A stretch of 64,000 nucleotides of DNA from Streptomyces tirandamycinicus (GCF_003097515.1 NZ_CP029188.1:3412501-3476500), one strand, 5' to 3'. Counted from the stretch's first letter, positions 53,328 through 62,983 are shown. The notes: generated by a model from the letters alone, not told the origin. Numbers and translations: made by a program.

Positions 53328-55040
53328 GTGGACGCGTCATCGAGGATATGGGCGGGTGTGCGGGCGGGCGGTAGATGGCTGGCGCCCCCGGAGCAGTGGT
53401 CCCGGCGCAGGTTCGCGGGTGAGGCGACCGCCGCGCTGACGCTCGCCGCGCTGGCCGCGGGGCTGGGGCGGCTGCTGGGGGCGTCCGTGACGGTCATCGG
53501 GGCCGAGGCGGTCGCGATCGTCGTCCTGTCGCTGTTGCGGCGGAGGCTGCCGGCGACGGTGCTGGCGCTGACCGCCGCGCTGACGCCGGTCGGCAACGCC
53601 TTCCTCCCGCTGATGATGGCCGCCGGCTGGTCGGCCGGGCGCCGGATCACCGGAGCGAGCCGGGCCGCGGCCGCCTTCGCCGGTGCGTACGCGCTCTGTG
53701 TCGCCGTCGCGCTCGTCGACACCTGGTCGGCCTCGTCCGCACTGCCCCTGGTGCTGCTCACCACTCTCTCCTTCCTCGCGGTGGCGGTCGTGCCCGGCCT
53801 GGCGAGCCGGTACTGGACACAGCGGCGCACCCTTCTGCACACGCTGCGGGAACGCAACAGCCAGCTGCTGCGCGAGCGCGCCATGGTCGCCGGCCAGGCC
53901 CGGCTGAGGGAGCGGCAGCGCATCGCGCAGGACATGCACGACAGCCTCGGGCACCGGCTGGCACTCATCTCCGTGCACACCGGAGCCCTGGAGGTCGACC
54001 GCGAACTCACGCCGCGCCAGCGCGAGGTGGTCGCGGTGCTGCGGGAGGCGTCGGTGACCGCCATGCACGAGCTGCGCGAGGTCGTCGGGATCCTCAGGGA
54101 CGGGGTGGAGGCGCCAGCGCCCGCCTCGGGGGACGGGACGGGCCGGGCCGCCCGTGGTACGGCCGGTGTCGCGGCGCTCGTCGAGGCGTCCAGGGCCGCG
54201 GGGAACGCGGCGGAGCTGACGTACTCCGGTGAGGCCAGGCCGCTCTCCGCGGCCGCCGACCACGCGGCCTATCGCATCGTCCAGGAGGCCCTCACCAATG
54301 CCTACAAGCACGCACCCGGTGCGCCGATCACGGTGGACCTGCGGTGGGAACCGGACTCCCTGGTCGTCGAGATCGTCAACGGGGCGGCCTCCCACGCCAC
54401 CGGCGAAGTGGTCAGCGGTGGGCAGGGACTGACCGGGCTGCACGAGCGCGCCCGGCTGGTCGGGGGCATGGTGCACGCCGGTCCGGTCGCGGACGGCGGC
54501 TTCCGAGTGGCCGGAGTCCTGCCGTACGGCGCCGGGGAGGCAGCACCGGTCGTCGACGCGGCGGACGGCCCAAGGCGGCGGCCGGCGGAAGCACCTTCCG
54601 GGAACGGCCCTTGGGCCGTGCACCGGACCCTTCCGGAGAGGGAGTGGGCGGCCCACGGGAGCATCGGGCACAGCAGATCCGGGGGGATCGTCCTGGGATG
54701 CGGGATCGCGCTGGGCGCGGTGGTGCTGCTCGGGGTCGCCGTTCTCGTGGGGGTGTTCTTCCTGGTCGGCTCCCTCGACAAGAGCATGATCGAGCCGTCC
54801 GAGTACGAGGCGATCGAGGTTGGAGCGGCGGAGAAGACCGTGCGGGAGCGGCTGCCGAGCGGTGGCACGATCGCCACTGCGGGGCTGGACGCCAAGGGAC
54901 CGAAGGAGCCGGAGGGTTCACGGTGCCTGGTGCTGATGTCCTCCGAGCCGGGTCAGAGCCTGGCGTCGGAGCCGGTGTTCCGGTTCTGCTTCAAGGACGG
55001 CAAGCTGGTCGAGAAGAAGTCCTACGAGGTCAAGCGCTAG
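53328..55040 (+). CDS. NarL-type sensor histidine kinase with extra C-terminal membrane domain
   Basis: This 570-aa protein has an N-terminal region of about five membrane helices (~30-165), a HisKA_3 dimerisation box with the phospho-acceptor His204 (QRIAQDMHDSLGHRL), and a HATPase domain (~290-400: AYRIVQEALTNAYKHAP, GQGLTGLHERA). Unlike usual members, ~170 residues follow: a linker, one more transmembrane helix (IVLGCGIALGAVVLLGVAVLVGVFFL) and a ~95-residue terminal domain with two cysteines, predicted outside the cell. It is paired with the response regulator 31 bp downstream. Signal and targets are unknown. Confidence 0.88.
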   Translation: MDASSRIWAGVRAGGRWLAPPEQWSRRRFAGEATAALTLAALAAGLGRLLGASVTVIGAEAVAIVVLSLLRRRLPATVLALTAALTPVGNAFLPLMMAAGWSAGRRITGASRAAAAFAGAYALCVAVALVDTWSASSALPLVLLTTLSFLAVAVVPGLASRYWTQRRTLLHTLRERNSQLLRERAMVAGQARLRERQRIAQDMHDSLGHRLALISVHTGALEVDRELTPRQREVVAVLREASVTAMHELREVVGILRDGVEAPAPASGDGTGRAARGTAGVAALVEASRAAGNAAELTYSGEARPLSAAADHAAYRIVQEALTNAYKHAPGAPITVDLRWEPDSLVVEIVNGAASHATGEVVSGGQGLTGLHERARLVGGMVHAGPVADGGFRVAGVLPYGAGEAAPVVDAADGPRRRPAEAPSGNGPWAVHRTLPEREWAAHGSIGHSRSGGIVLGCGIALGAVVLLGVAVLVGVFFLVGSLDKSMIEPSEYEAIEVGAAEKTVRERLPSGGTIATAGLDAKGPKEPEGSRCLVLMSSEPGQSLASEPVFRFCFKDGKLVEKKSYEVKR

Positions 55041-55071
55041 GCAGGGCGCTCAAAGCAGCAAAGGGGGGCCT

Positions 55072-55731
55072 GTGGCCGGTTCGCCGATCAGGGTCGTGGT
55101 CGCCGACGACGAGCCGCTGATACGGGCCGGAATCCGGATGATCCTCACCTCGGACCCGGGGATCGAGGTCGTGGCCGAAGGGGGCAACGGCCGTGAGGCC
55201 GTCGAGCTGGCGCGGGCGCACCGGGCGGACGTGGTGCTGCTCGACATCCAGATGCCGGTTATGGACGGGCTGACCGCGCTGCCCGAGCTGTGCCGCGCGG
55301 TCCCTACGGCACGCGTCATCGTGCTCACGACCTTCGGCGAGAGGGACAACGTGCTGCGGGCGCTGGAGCGTGGCAGCGCGGGGTTCCTCCTCAAGGACAC
55401 CGCTCCGGCGGAGCTCATCAGGGCCGTCCGGGCGGCGGCCGCCGGGGATGCCTATCTCTCGCCCGCCGCCACGCGCCATGTTGTGGAGCGGCTGGCCTCG
55501 GGGCGGTCCGGGACGCGCGACGAGGAGGCAAGGACCAGGGTCGCGGCGCTGAGCGCACGTGAGCGCGAGGTGCTGGCGCTGCTGGGGGAAGGACTGTCCA
55601 ACGCGGACGCCGGGCGTCGGCTGCACATGAGCGAGGCGACGGTGAAGACCTATGTGAGCCGGATCCTGGCCAAGCTCGACTGCGAGAACCGGGTGCAGGC
55701 GGCGCTGATGGCGCGGGACGCGGGGCTGTAG
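55072..55731 (+). CDS. NarL/LuxR-family response regulator
   Basis: This 219-aa protein has a receiver domain with the phospho-acceptor Asp in VVLLDIQMP (acidic pair DDEP near residue 12, Lys in LLKDT) and a LuxR HTH at residues ~155-215 (LSAREREVLALLGEGLSNADAGRRLHMSEATVKTYV). It is cotranscribed with the kinase upstream. Confidence 0.94.
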   Translation: MAGSPIRVVVADDEPLIRAGIRMILTSDPGIEVVAEGGNGREAVELARAHRADVVLLDIQMPVMDGLTALPELCRAVPTARVIVLTTFGERDNVLRALERGSAGFLLKDTAPAELIRAVRAAAAGDAYLSPAATRHVVERLASGRSGTRDEEARTRVAALSAREREVLALLGEGLSNADAGRRLHMSEATVKTYVSRILAKLDCENRVQAALMARDAGL

Positions 55732-55802
55732 ACCCGGGGCGGGCCCCCGGGGCGGACTTCGCAGGCAGTCCCATGCCTCGGTCCCGCCGGGGCGCCGCCG
55801 AG

Positions 55803-55816
55803 GTTTCACGTGGAAC
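55803..55816. promoter_or_regulatory. parS: parS-like ParB-binding site
   Basis: GTTTCACGTGGAAC differs at one position from the palindromic parS core GTTTCACGTGAAAC. Streptomyces chromosomes carry many parS sites around oriC, and gyrB at the left edge places this site within about 60 kb of the origin. Confidence 0.75.
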
Positions 55817-55973
55817 ATCGGCAGGAATCGGCAGGAAACGCGGACTCCTGGCGCCTCCTCGCACGGACGGCCGCCGCCGGATCCCGGCCTTCCCGGGCGG
55901 CTTTCCCCAGCCCCCAGCCCCCCAGCCCGCAGCCCGCAGCCCGTGCCGTGCCGCGGCGCGCGCGGCTGTCGAA

Positions 55974-56022
55974 TCCGGGGTCCGGGGTCCGGGGTCCGGG
56001 GTCCGGGGTTTGGGGTCCGGGG
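55974..56022. repeat. TCCGGGG heptamer tandem array
   Basis: Seven 7-bp units lie in a row; six are exact TCCGGGG and the sixth in order reads TTTGGGG (56009-56015). A partial unit follows. It probably arose by replication slippage. Confidence 0.85.
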
Positions 56023-56225
56023 TCCGGTGACGTACCCGGTGCGCGAATGCCCGCACAGTCGGGATATTCGGGGTGCCATGGAGCCGGCCGTGCCGATATC
56101 CACACGGAGGCCGGCGGGGCTGGAACGTCGAGAGCCGGTTTTCCACAGGGGGAGACGGCGACCTTGTCCGACGGTACGGTCATGGGCACTTGATGTTGAA
56201 CGACAGCGGGGGAGGCGGTCACACC

Positions 56226-57665
56226 ATGAGTGAGGCCGAAGCGGTGGCGTACCGGCGGACGGTGCCGGAGGAGGCGCGCATACCGGAGGTCACGGGCTTC
56301 GCCCGCCGGGTGCCGGGCGGCGTGCCGGACTCCCCCAAGCGGGACGGCAAGGCCCTGCGCCGGCAGGTCCCGCGTTCCTCCCACGACACGATGGTGCTTT
56401 CCGAGGGCCGTCCCGATGCGGTGCGGGCCGTGGAGGAGTCCAGCCGGGGCCGGGTCCCCGAGCTCACACCGATCCGCGTGGGCAGGATGGCGGCCGCCCC
56501 GTTCGCCTTTCTGCGCGGCTCGGCCGGACTGATGGCCCACGATCTGGAGGGCACGCCGGTCACGGGCATCGCGGCGCAGATCTGCGGCGACGCGCACGCC
56601 GCCAACTTCGGTCTGTACGGTGACGCGCGCGGCAGCCTCGTCATCGACCTCAACGACTTCGACGAGACGGTCGTCGGCCCCTGGGAGTGGGACCTCAAGC
56701 GGCTGGCCACCTCCCTCGTGCTCGCCGGCCGCGAGGCGGGCGCCGACGAGGACCTCTGCCGCAAGGCCGCGTTCGACGTGGCCGGCTCGTACCGGCGCAC
56801 GATGCGGCTGCTGGCCAAGCTGCCGGTACTGGATGCGTGGAACGCCATCGCGGACGAGGAACTCGTCTCGCACGCCGACGCGCGTGACCTGGTCGGCACT
56901 CTGGAGCGGGTCTCGGAGAAGGCCAAGAACAACACGAGCGCGCGTTTCGCCGCCAAGTCGACCGAGGCGTCCGACGACGGGGGCCGGCGCTTCGTGGACG
57001 CCCCGCCAGTGCTGCGCCGGGTCTCCGACGCGGAGGCCGCGGCGGTCGCCACCTCACTCGCCGGGTATCTGGAGACCATCTCGGAGGACCGCCTGCCGCT
57101 GCTCGCGCGGTATGCGATCCACGATGTGGCGTTCCGGGTCGTCGGCACCGGCAGTGTGGGGACGCGATCGTACGTGGTGCTGCTGCTGGACCACCGGGGC
57201 GAGCCGCTCGTCCTGCAGGTGAAGGAGGCCCGCCCGTCCGTGCTGATGCCCCATCTGCCCGCGGTGGGCTTCGAGACCGCGGATGTCCCGCACGAGGGGC
57301 GTCGGGTGGTGATGGGGCAGAAGCGGATGCAGGTGGTCAGCGACAATCTGCTGGGCTGGACGACGGTGGAGGGCCGGCCCTTCCAGGTGCGGCAGTTCCG
57401 CAACCGGAAGGGCAGTGTGGATCCGGCCGCCCTCGCGGCCGACGAGGTGGACGACTACGCCCGTATGACGGGTGCGCTACTGGCCAGGGCGCACGCGCAC
57501 AGCGTCGATCCACGGCTGGTCGCCGGCTACTGCGGCAAGAGCGAGGAGCTGGACGACGCGGTGGCCGGCTTCGCGGTGCGCTACGCAGACAGAACCGAGG
57601 CCGATCACGCCGACCTGGTCGCCGCGGTCCGCAGCGGCCGGATAGCCGCCGAGCTCGGTGTATGA
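56226..57665 (+). CDS. DUF2252 family protein
   Basis: This 479-aa protein of the DUF2252 family has a distant kinase-like (aminoglycoside phosphotransferase-type) fold. It shows CGDAHAANFGLY and IDLNDFDET, reminiscent of the HGDxxxxN and IDxxD catalytic elements, and VLQVKEARPS. The substrate is unknown. The ATG has GGGAGG 10 nt upstream; an ATG at 56193 would add 11 residues. Confidence 0.88.
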   Translation: MSEAEAVAYRRTVPEEARIPEVTGFARRVPGGVPDSPKRDGKALRRQVPRSSHDTMVLSEGRPDAVRAVEESSRGRVPELTPIRVGRMAAAPFAFLRGSAGLMAHDLEGTPVTGIAAQICGDAHAANFGLYGDARGSLVIDLNDFDETVVGPWEWDLKRLATSLVLAGREAGADEDLCRKAAFDVAGSYRRTMRLLAKLPVLDAWNAIADEELVSHADARDLVGTLERVSEKAKNNTSARFAAKSTEASDDGGRRFVDAPPVLRRVSDAEAAAVATSLAGYLETISEDRLPLLARYAIHDVAFRVVGTGSVGTRSYVVLLLDHRGEPLVLQVKEARPSVLMPHLPAVGFETADVPHEGRRVVMGQKRMQVVSDNLLGWTTVEGRPFQVRQFRNRKGSVDPAALAADEVDDYARMTGALLARAHAHSVDPRLVAGYCGKSEELDDAVAGFAVRYADRTEADHADLVAAVRSGRIAAELGV

Positions 57666-57723
57666 CGGACGCATTGTGCGTCCGCCCGCCTGAGCGGCCG
57701 GTGCTCTGCCATACGCTGGGCGG

Positions 57724-58662
57724 GTGACCCAGGACGCTCCCGGGGGCCCGGCCACCCGGAACGACGACGAGCAGGACGACCACCGCGTGGACGATCAGAA
57801 TGCGCAGAGCGCTCGGACGGCGCAGGACGAGCCCGGCGTGGATGGCCCCGGGGCGGATGGGAAACGTGACGGCGCCCCTGAGGAGCCCGTGCGTGCCACG
57901 GCCAGGCTGGAGAAGGCCGTACGCGCCGCGGAGCAGGCCCTGATCGAGTTCGAGATCGCGGTCGAGACCTTCCGGGTCGAGGTGGAGAACTTCTCCCGGC
58001 TGCACCACCAGAAGCTCGGCCCGATGTACTCGCGTCTGGACGAGCTCGACGCGCTGATCGCCGAAGCCCGGGCGGCCCGCAGCGGCGACCCCGAGGACCT
58101 GCGCAAGGCCCGGGAGGCGCGGGCCGCGGTGATGCCGATGCCCGGTGTCGAGGAGCTCTTCCACGGCTGGATCGACTCCGAGGGACTGTCCGCCGAGGCA
58201 GCGGCCATGCTCACGGATCGCCCCGTGCAGCCTCCCAAACGGGTGCGGCCCACGGACGAGGCCCGCAGGCTCTACCGCGAGCTGGCCCGCAGGGCTCACC
58301 CCGACCTCGCCCAGGAGGACGAGGAGCGCGCCCGCCGGGAGGCGTTCATCACCCGGGTCAACGCCGCGTACGGGCGGGGAGACGAGGAACTCCTGCGGGA
58401 GCTGACCCGGGAGTGGGAAGCGGGCCCGGCGCCGGAGGAGACGCGACTGGGTGAGACCGAGGAGCTGTACGCCCGCCTCGAGTGGCTCGCGCGGCGCAAG
58501 GAACTGCTGACCGTGGTCGCGCAGGACCTGGAGGAGAGCGCGATCGGCGCGATGCTGCGGATGGCGCCCGACGACCCCGACCGTCTGCTCGACGAGATCG
58601 CGGAGCAGCTGCTGACCCAGGTCGCGGAGCGAGAGTCCGAGCTGGCCGCGCTGGTGCAGTAG
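57724..58662 (+). CDS. Coiled-coil protein with a J-domain-like segment
   Basis: This 312-aa protein has a Glu/Asp-rich disordered N-terminus (~1-55), a helical coiled-coil region (~60-130, ARLEKAVRAAEQALIEFEIAVETFRVEVENFSRLH), a short J-like segment with the HPD tripeptide (LYRELARRAHPDLAQ, ~180-195) and a further helical C-terminus. The J-domain suggests cooperation with a DnaK-type chaperone. It is not a full DnaJ: there is no G/F region or zinc domain. Confidence 0.75.
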   Translation: MTQDAPGGPATRNDDEQDDHRVDDQNAQSARTAQDEPGVDGPGADGKRDGAPEEPVRATARLEKAVRAAEQALIEFEIAVETFRVEVENFSRLHHQKLGPMYSRLDELDALIAEARAARSGDPEDLRKAREARAAVMPMPGVEELFHGWIDSEGLSAEAAAMLTDRPVQPPKRVRPTDEARRLYRELARRAHPDLAQEDEERARREAFITRVNAAYGRGDEELLRELTREWEAGPAPEETRLGETEELYARLEWLARRKELLTVVAQDLEESAIGAMLRMAPDDPDRLLDEIAEQLLTQVAERESELAALVQ

Positions 58663-58718
58663 GTTTCGGAGAGGCGCCCCACTCGCCCGCGCACCCGGAC
58701 GTGAGGCGGGCGCGAGCC

Positions 58719-58763
58719 GGTACGAGCCCAGGTACGAGCCAGGTTTGAGCCCAGGTACGAGAA
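58719..58763. repeat. Short direct repeats before the rhodanese gene
   Basis: Four imperfect 11-12-bp units of the form GGTACGAGCCCA lie within 45 bp, ending at the rhodanese ribosome-binding site (GAAAGG). Confidence 0.7.
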
Positions 58764-58773
58764 AGGCCAGAAC

Positions 58774-59118
58774 ATGAACTTCGCCCCGCTGCCCTCGGTG
58801 GACGCCGCTTCCGTGCCCGCCGGCGGCCTGGTGCTCGACGTCCGGGAGGACGACGAGTGGGCGGCCGGCCATGTCGAGGGCGCGCTGCACGTCCCGATCA
58901 GCGAGTTCGTGGCCCGCTTCGGCGAGGTCACCGAGGCCGTGGCCGACGGCCGCCGCGCCTATGTGATGTGCCGCGTGGGCGGCCGGTCCGCCCAGGTCAC
59001 CCAGTACCTGGTGCAGCAGGGCATCGACGCCGTGAACATCGACGGAGGGATGCAGGCCTGGGACGCCGCCGGGCGCCCGATGGTCACGGACGACGGCAAC
59101 CCTGCTTTCGTGCTCTAG
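58774..59118 (+). CDS. Single-domain rhodanese-like sulfurtransferase
   Basis: This 114-aa rhodanese domain has LVLDVREDDEWAAGHVEGALHVPI and active-site loop C-R-V-G-G-R-S (YVMCRVGGRS), and ends NIDGGMQAWDAAGRP. The catalytic Cys is present, so it should transfer sulfane sulfur. No partner gene is adjacent. Confidence 0.93.
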   Translation: MNFAPLPSVDAASVPAGGLVLDVREDDEWAAGHVEGALHVPISEFVARFGEVTEAVADGRRAYVMCRVGGRSAQVTQYLVQQGIDAVNIDGGMQAWDAAGRPMVTDDGNPAFVL

Positions 59119-59436
59119 CTGTATCGCCCTGTGAGGTTGGGGACGCGACTGGGCAGAGCCGTCCGGTAGGCGCGCCGGCGTCCCACCGGAGGCACTCCCT
59201 CCCCGTCCGGGAGCGCTGCCGAGTTCCTTCGAAAGTCGGCGCGGGCGTCACCGGGGAAGGCCCGTGCCCGCCCCGGAGGGGCGACTGGGCGGGCACGGGG
59301 ACGGGGTCTGGAGTGGGATCCTTCTCAGCCTTCTCCGAAAGCCGCAGCAGCCCGCTCCGGCCGCCGCTGGGCGCCGTCTGACCTGGTCTTTCATCCCTCC
59401 GGCTTCTACGATCGCTCTCGGTCGAAAGGGGGCCGG
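59119..59436. terminator. Intergenic region with a 13-bp hairpin
   Basis: CCCGTGCCCGCCC (59261-59273) pairs with 59287-59299 around a 13-nt loop, a likely terminator for the rhodanese transcript. No gene is supported in the ~320 bp. Confidence 0.6.
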
Positions 59437-60249
59437 ATGGACCGGACCACACGCACCGTCGAGGATCTTCTCTCCCTGCTGGACGGGCTCTTCACCTCTG
59501 AACACAAGGCCGGCTGTCTGGCGACCGGCGACGGCAAGGACTTCTGGGACCGCTTCTACGCCGACCGGTCACGGCAGGTCCCCTTCTTCGTGGCGAAGCC
59601 GGACGAGAGCCTGGCCGGCTACCTCGACCAGGGCACGATCGCTCCCGGCCGGGCCCTGGACCTGGGGTGCGGGGCGGGCCGCAATGCCCTGTACCTCGCC
59701 GCGAACGGCTTCGAGGTGGACGCCGTCGATCTCTCCCCGGTCGCCGTCGCCTGGGCCGAGGACCGTGCCCACGAGGCCGGGGCCGACATCCGCTTCCTCT
59801 GCGGTGACGCTTTCGCTTTCCCCGCCACCGAGTTGAGCGGCCCGTACGACCTGGTCGTCGACTCCGGATGTTTCCACCACCTGCCGCCGCACCGCCGCGT
59901 CAGCTATCTGGCCCTTCTCGACCGCGTCCTGGCCTCCGGCGGCCATCTCGCGCTCACCGGCTTCGCCGCCGGCGAAGGGGGAATGGGATCGGAGCTCGGC
60001 GATGCGGACCTCTACCGTGCACGCGAGTTGCGGGGCGGCCTCGCCTACACGCCAGAATCGCTGCGCTGGATCTTCTCCGACATGGTGGAGGTCGAAGTGC
60101 GCCGCATGCGGGAGGAGCCGCCCGAGTCGCCACTCTTCGGCGCGCCGTTTCTGTGGACCGCGTTGTTCCGCCGCGAGGCGGCCCCCGCTGCGCCGGGCGG
60201 TGCTCGCCCGGTTCCCGACCTTCGTAGACACCTCGGGCGTCCGTCCTGA
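59437..60249 (+). CDS. SAM-dependent methyltransferase (class I, TehB/thiopurine-like)
   Basis: This 270-aa protein has SAM motif [17 protein letters not shown] (~72-87), acidic AVDLSP and post-motif FHHLPPHRR. It resembles small-molecule methyltransferases that act on metalloids, thiols or halides; the substrate is not readable. It has a plain ATG start. There is no operon partner. Confidence 0.88.
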   Translation: MDRTTRTVEDLLSLLDGLFTSEHKAGCLATGDGKDFWDRFYADRSRQVPFFVAKPDESLAGYLDQGTIAPGRALDLGCGAGRNALYLAANGFEVDAVDLSPVAVAWAEDRAHEAGADIRFLCGDAFAFPATELSGPYDLVVDSGCFHHLPPHRRVSYLALLDRVLASGGHLALTGFAAGEGGMGSELGDADLYRARELRGGLAYTPESLRWIFSDMVEVEVRRMREEPPESPLFGAPFLWTALFRREAAPAAPGGARPVPDLRRHLGRPS

Positions 60250-60649
60250 GCACGCCTGTCCCGCCGGGCGGCGCAGGCGCGGAGCCCTCTCTGCCCTGCT
60301 GCCGGTGTGAGCGGTGACATCCGGAGTGACGCAGCGCAGGCGTGAACTCGATCGGGGCCGGACAGCAGCAGCCGCTCGTCGAGCCGGCGATCGGCGTCGT
60401 CGCCCCGGCCCGGTCCGACCCCGGCGGCGCTGCCCGGTTTTCAGGCGCGAGGAGTTGAGGTCGCGGCCGGTGCCACTGGAGGCCCGCCAGGTCACCGGCC
60501 ACTGCCCGGCGACGCGTTCCTCGCGGAGCGAGGACGCGGATGCTCACCTGACGGGGGCGCCGGGGTGCGCACCGCACCCCGGCGCCCCTGTCCCTGCCTG
60601 GTCTCTCAGCCCGGGGAGACCCACGTGGCTTCGAGCGGGTTCCGTGCCG
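60250..60649. other. Convergent intergenic region with terminator
   Basis: No gene is supported. A perfect 16-bp hairpin (60554-60569 with 60573-60588, 3-nt loop) lies between the convergent methyltransferase and acyl-CoA dehydrogenase genes and probably terminates the latter or both. Confidence 0.7.
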
Positions 60650-61807
60650 TCAGCCGAGCGGGTGCGCCGCGAGCAGCTCTCCCAGGGCCTCCTCGTGAGC
60701 CGCGGCCGGACCGAGGGACAGCTCCAGGTGCTTGGCCCACGCGTGGTACCGGTGCAGCGCGTAGTCGGTGTCCGCGCCGAAGCCCCCGTGCAGATGCTGT
60801 GCGGTCTGGACGACCCTGCGCACTCCCTCGGACGCCCAGATCTTCGCCACCGCCACATCACCGGACACGGGCAGGGGCCCGCCCACCGAGCTGTTCCGGC
60901 CGGCGGGGGCACCGAGCCGCCACGCCGCCTGCCAGAGGGTCGCCTCCATCGCACGCAGATCGATGTACCGGTCGGCGGCCTGTACGGCCACGGCCTGGAA
61001 GGTGGCGATGGGGAAGCCGAACTGCTCACGCTTCCCGGTGTACTCGCTGGTCATGGACAGCACGCGTTCGCCGAGGCCGAGGGCCAGCGCGCAGGTGCCG
61101 GTGGTGAGCAGATCGCGAAGCCAGTCCCACGAGCCCTCGGTGCCGATCACATCGCCGTCGTCGATCCGCACGCCATCGAGCCGGACCTCGGCGAGGAGCT
61201 CTCCGTTGGTGGAGATCTGCCCGGCCAGTGACAGCCCGTCCCGGTTCCGGGGGACGAGAGCGATCACGGCGCGGCCGTCCTCGGCGTGCCCGGGCACGGC
61301 GATCAGGTCCGCGCACTGCGCCCACGGCACGGCGGTCTGGACACCGTCGAGGAGCCAGGCGGCGTCGCCCGGGGCACGGCGGGCGGTGACGGCGAGCTCG
61401 GCCGGGTCGTGTCCGGTGCGTCCACCGGTGGCTGCCGTCAGGACGGCCTCACCACGGCCGACCCGCGGCAGCAGCCGGGAGGCGCACTCGGAGCCGCCGA
61501 AGCGCCGAACGGCCGCTGCGACCGCTCCTGTCTCCAGCAGCGGTACCCGTGCCAGTACCTTCGCCGATTCCCGGAGCACCAGGCAGAGCGCGACGGGGTC
61601 CAGGCCGGCACCGCCGTGCTCGGGGCCGAGGACGAGGCTCAGCAGGTCGGCGGTGGCCAGCCTGGCCCAGAGTGCCCGATCGATGTCGTCCGCCACGGCA
61701 CCGGCGGTGAGGGCGGGGCTCGGTACCGCGTCGGGCACTACGCCCGAGAAGACCGCCCTGGCCGCTTCGGCGGCCGCTTGCTGCTCCTCGGTGAAAGTGA
61801 AGTCCAC
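60650..61807 (-). CDS. Acyl-CoA dehydrogenase family protein
   Basis: This 385-aa flavoenzyme of the acyl-CoA dehydrogenase superfamily shows FTFTEEQQAAAEAARAVF, VLGPEHGGAGLDPVALCLVL and a C-terminal LHGGFGADTDYALHRYHAWAK. The pattern resembles the heterodimeric (FadE-like) types whose catalytic residue is in a partner subunit, but no partner is adjacent here. The GTG start has GGAGGG at 8 nt. It lies beside the paa locus and may serve fatty-acid or aromatic-acyl degradation. Confidence 0.88.
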   Translation of the reverse strand: MDFTFTEEQQAAAEAARAVFSGVVPDAVPSPALTAGAVADDIDRALWARLATADLLSLVLGPEHGGAGLDPVALCLVLRESAKVLARVPLLETGAVAAAVRRFGGSECASRLLPRVGRGEAVLTAATGGRTGHDPAELAVTARRAPGDAAWLLDGVQTAVPWAQCADLIAVPGHAEDGRAVIALVPRNRDGLSLAGQISTNGELLAEVRLDGVRIDDGDVIGTEGSWDWLRDLLTTGTCALALGLGERVLSMTSEYTGKREQFGFPIATFQAVAVQAADRYIDLRAMEATLWQAAWRLGAPAGRNSSVGGPLPVSGDVAVAKIWASEGVRRVVQTAQHLHGGFGADTDYALHRYHAWAKHLELSLGPAAAHEEALGELLAAHPLG

Positions 61808-61930
61808 AGCCCAGTCCCTCCCGTGCACCGGATCGGCCCGACGGTCCCGTCGTCCGTCCTCCGGTGCTCCGCACCGGTCATCTGACGGATCGTCAAGATA
61901 GGGCAGGTGCCCGGGGAAGGGAATGGGGCG

Positions 61931-62983
61931 TCAGCGGTCGAAGTCCAGCTCTACTTCCGAGGTGAGCGGATGCGACTGGCAGGCCAGCACATAGCCGGTT
62001 TCCGTCTCCTCCTGCTCCAGGGCGAAGTTCCGATCCATCCGGACCTCGCCCGACACCACGAACGCCCTGCACGTCCCGCACACTCCGCCCTTGCAGGCGT
62101 ACGGGGCGTCCGAGCGGGCGCGCAGCACCGTGTCCAGCAGCGACTCGCCCTCCGCCACGGGCCAGGAACCGGAGCGGCCGTCCAGTGTCGCCGTCAGCCT
62201 GCTGTGCGCGGGCGCCGCCACCGGGGCCGGAGCGGGCACGTCGTCGACATGGAAGACCTCCTCGTGGATACGGCCACGCTCGACACCCAGCCCCCGCAGG
62301 GCCCGTTCGGCGCCCTGCACCAGCCCGTACGGCCCGCACAGGAACCAGCCGTCCACCTCCGGAACGTCGAGCAGCACCGGGAGCAGAGCCGTCAGCCGCT
62401 CCTGGTCGAGCCGGCCCGAAGGCAGCCCCGTCTGCTGCTCCTCCCGGGACAGCACCGTCACCAGCTGAAAGCGGTCCGGATAGCGGTCCTTGAGGTCGGC
62501 CACCTCCTCCAGGAACATCGTCGAGGCAGCCGTACGGTCGCTGCGGACCAGACAGAACCGGGCCTTCGGCTCGCTCGCCAGCAGCGTCCCCGCGATCGAC
62601 AGCATCGGGGTGATGCCGCTTCCGCCGACCACGGCCGCGAAGTGCCCGGCGCGGGGCTGCAGGACGAACCGGCCGGTCGGCCGCATGACCTCGAGCGTGT
62701 CGCCGGCCGACAGTTCCTTGAGGGCGTAGCTCGAGAACTCGCCGCCGTCGACCAGCCTGATGCCCACCCGCAGTACGCCCTCCTCCCCGACCGGGACGGC
62801 CGGGGAGCAGATCGAGTAGGTGCGGCGGATCTCCTCGCCGTGCGCCCCCGTACGGCGCACGGCGATGTGCTGGCCCGGTGTGTGACGGAACGCCTCACGG
62901 AGCTCGTCGGGCACCGTGAGGGTGACGGCCACGGAATCGTCCGTCAGCCGCTCGACCTCGCTGACCCGGAGCGGATGGAACAT
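61931..62983 (-). CDS. paaE: Phenylacetyl-CoA epoxidase reductase subunit
   Basis: This 350-aa protein combines a ferredoxin-NADP reductase fold (RxYS in RRTYSICSP, GGSGITPMLS) with a C-terminal plant-type 2Fe-2S domain (CKGGVCGTC..C). It passes electrons from NADPH to the PaaABC di-iron oxygenase that epoxidises phenylacetyl-CoA. The paaD gene ends directly before it. Confidence 0.94.
   Translation of the reverse strand: MFHPLRVSEVERLTDDSVAVTLTVPDELREAFRHTPGQHIAVRRTGAHGEEIRRTYSICSPAVPVGEEGVLRVGIRLVDGGEFSSYALKELSAGDTLEVMRPTGRFVLQPRAGHFAAVVGGSGITPMLSIAGTLLASEPKARFCLVRSDRTAASTMFLEEVADLKDRYPDRFQLVTVLSREEQQTGLPSGRLDQERLTALLPVLLDVPEVDGWFLCGPYGLVQGAERALRGLGVERGRIHEEVFHVDDVPAPAPVAAPAHSRLTATLDGRSGSWPVAEGESLLDTVLRARSDAPYACKGGVCGTCRAFVVSGEVRMDRNFALEQEETETGYVLACQSHPLTSEVELDFDR

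Larger units (their letters stand above)
55732..56225. other. Intergenic region with parS-like site and simple repeats
   Basis: No gene is supported in this ~490-bp gap. It holds the parS-like palindrome (55803-55816), a CCCAGCCC/CCCGCAGC run (55907-55945), the TCCGGGG heptamer array (55974-56022) and a lone TTTTCCACA (56139-56147). Confidence 0.6.

Noticed and set aside
56139..56147. TTTTCCACA DnaA-like box near the DUF2252 gene
   Set aside because: It is an isolated variant match with no neighbours.
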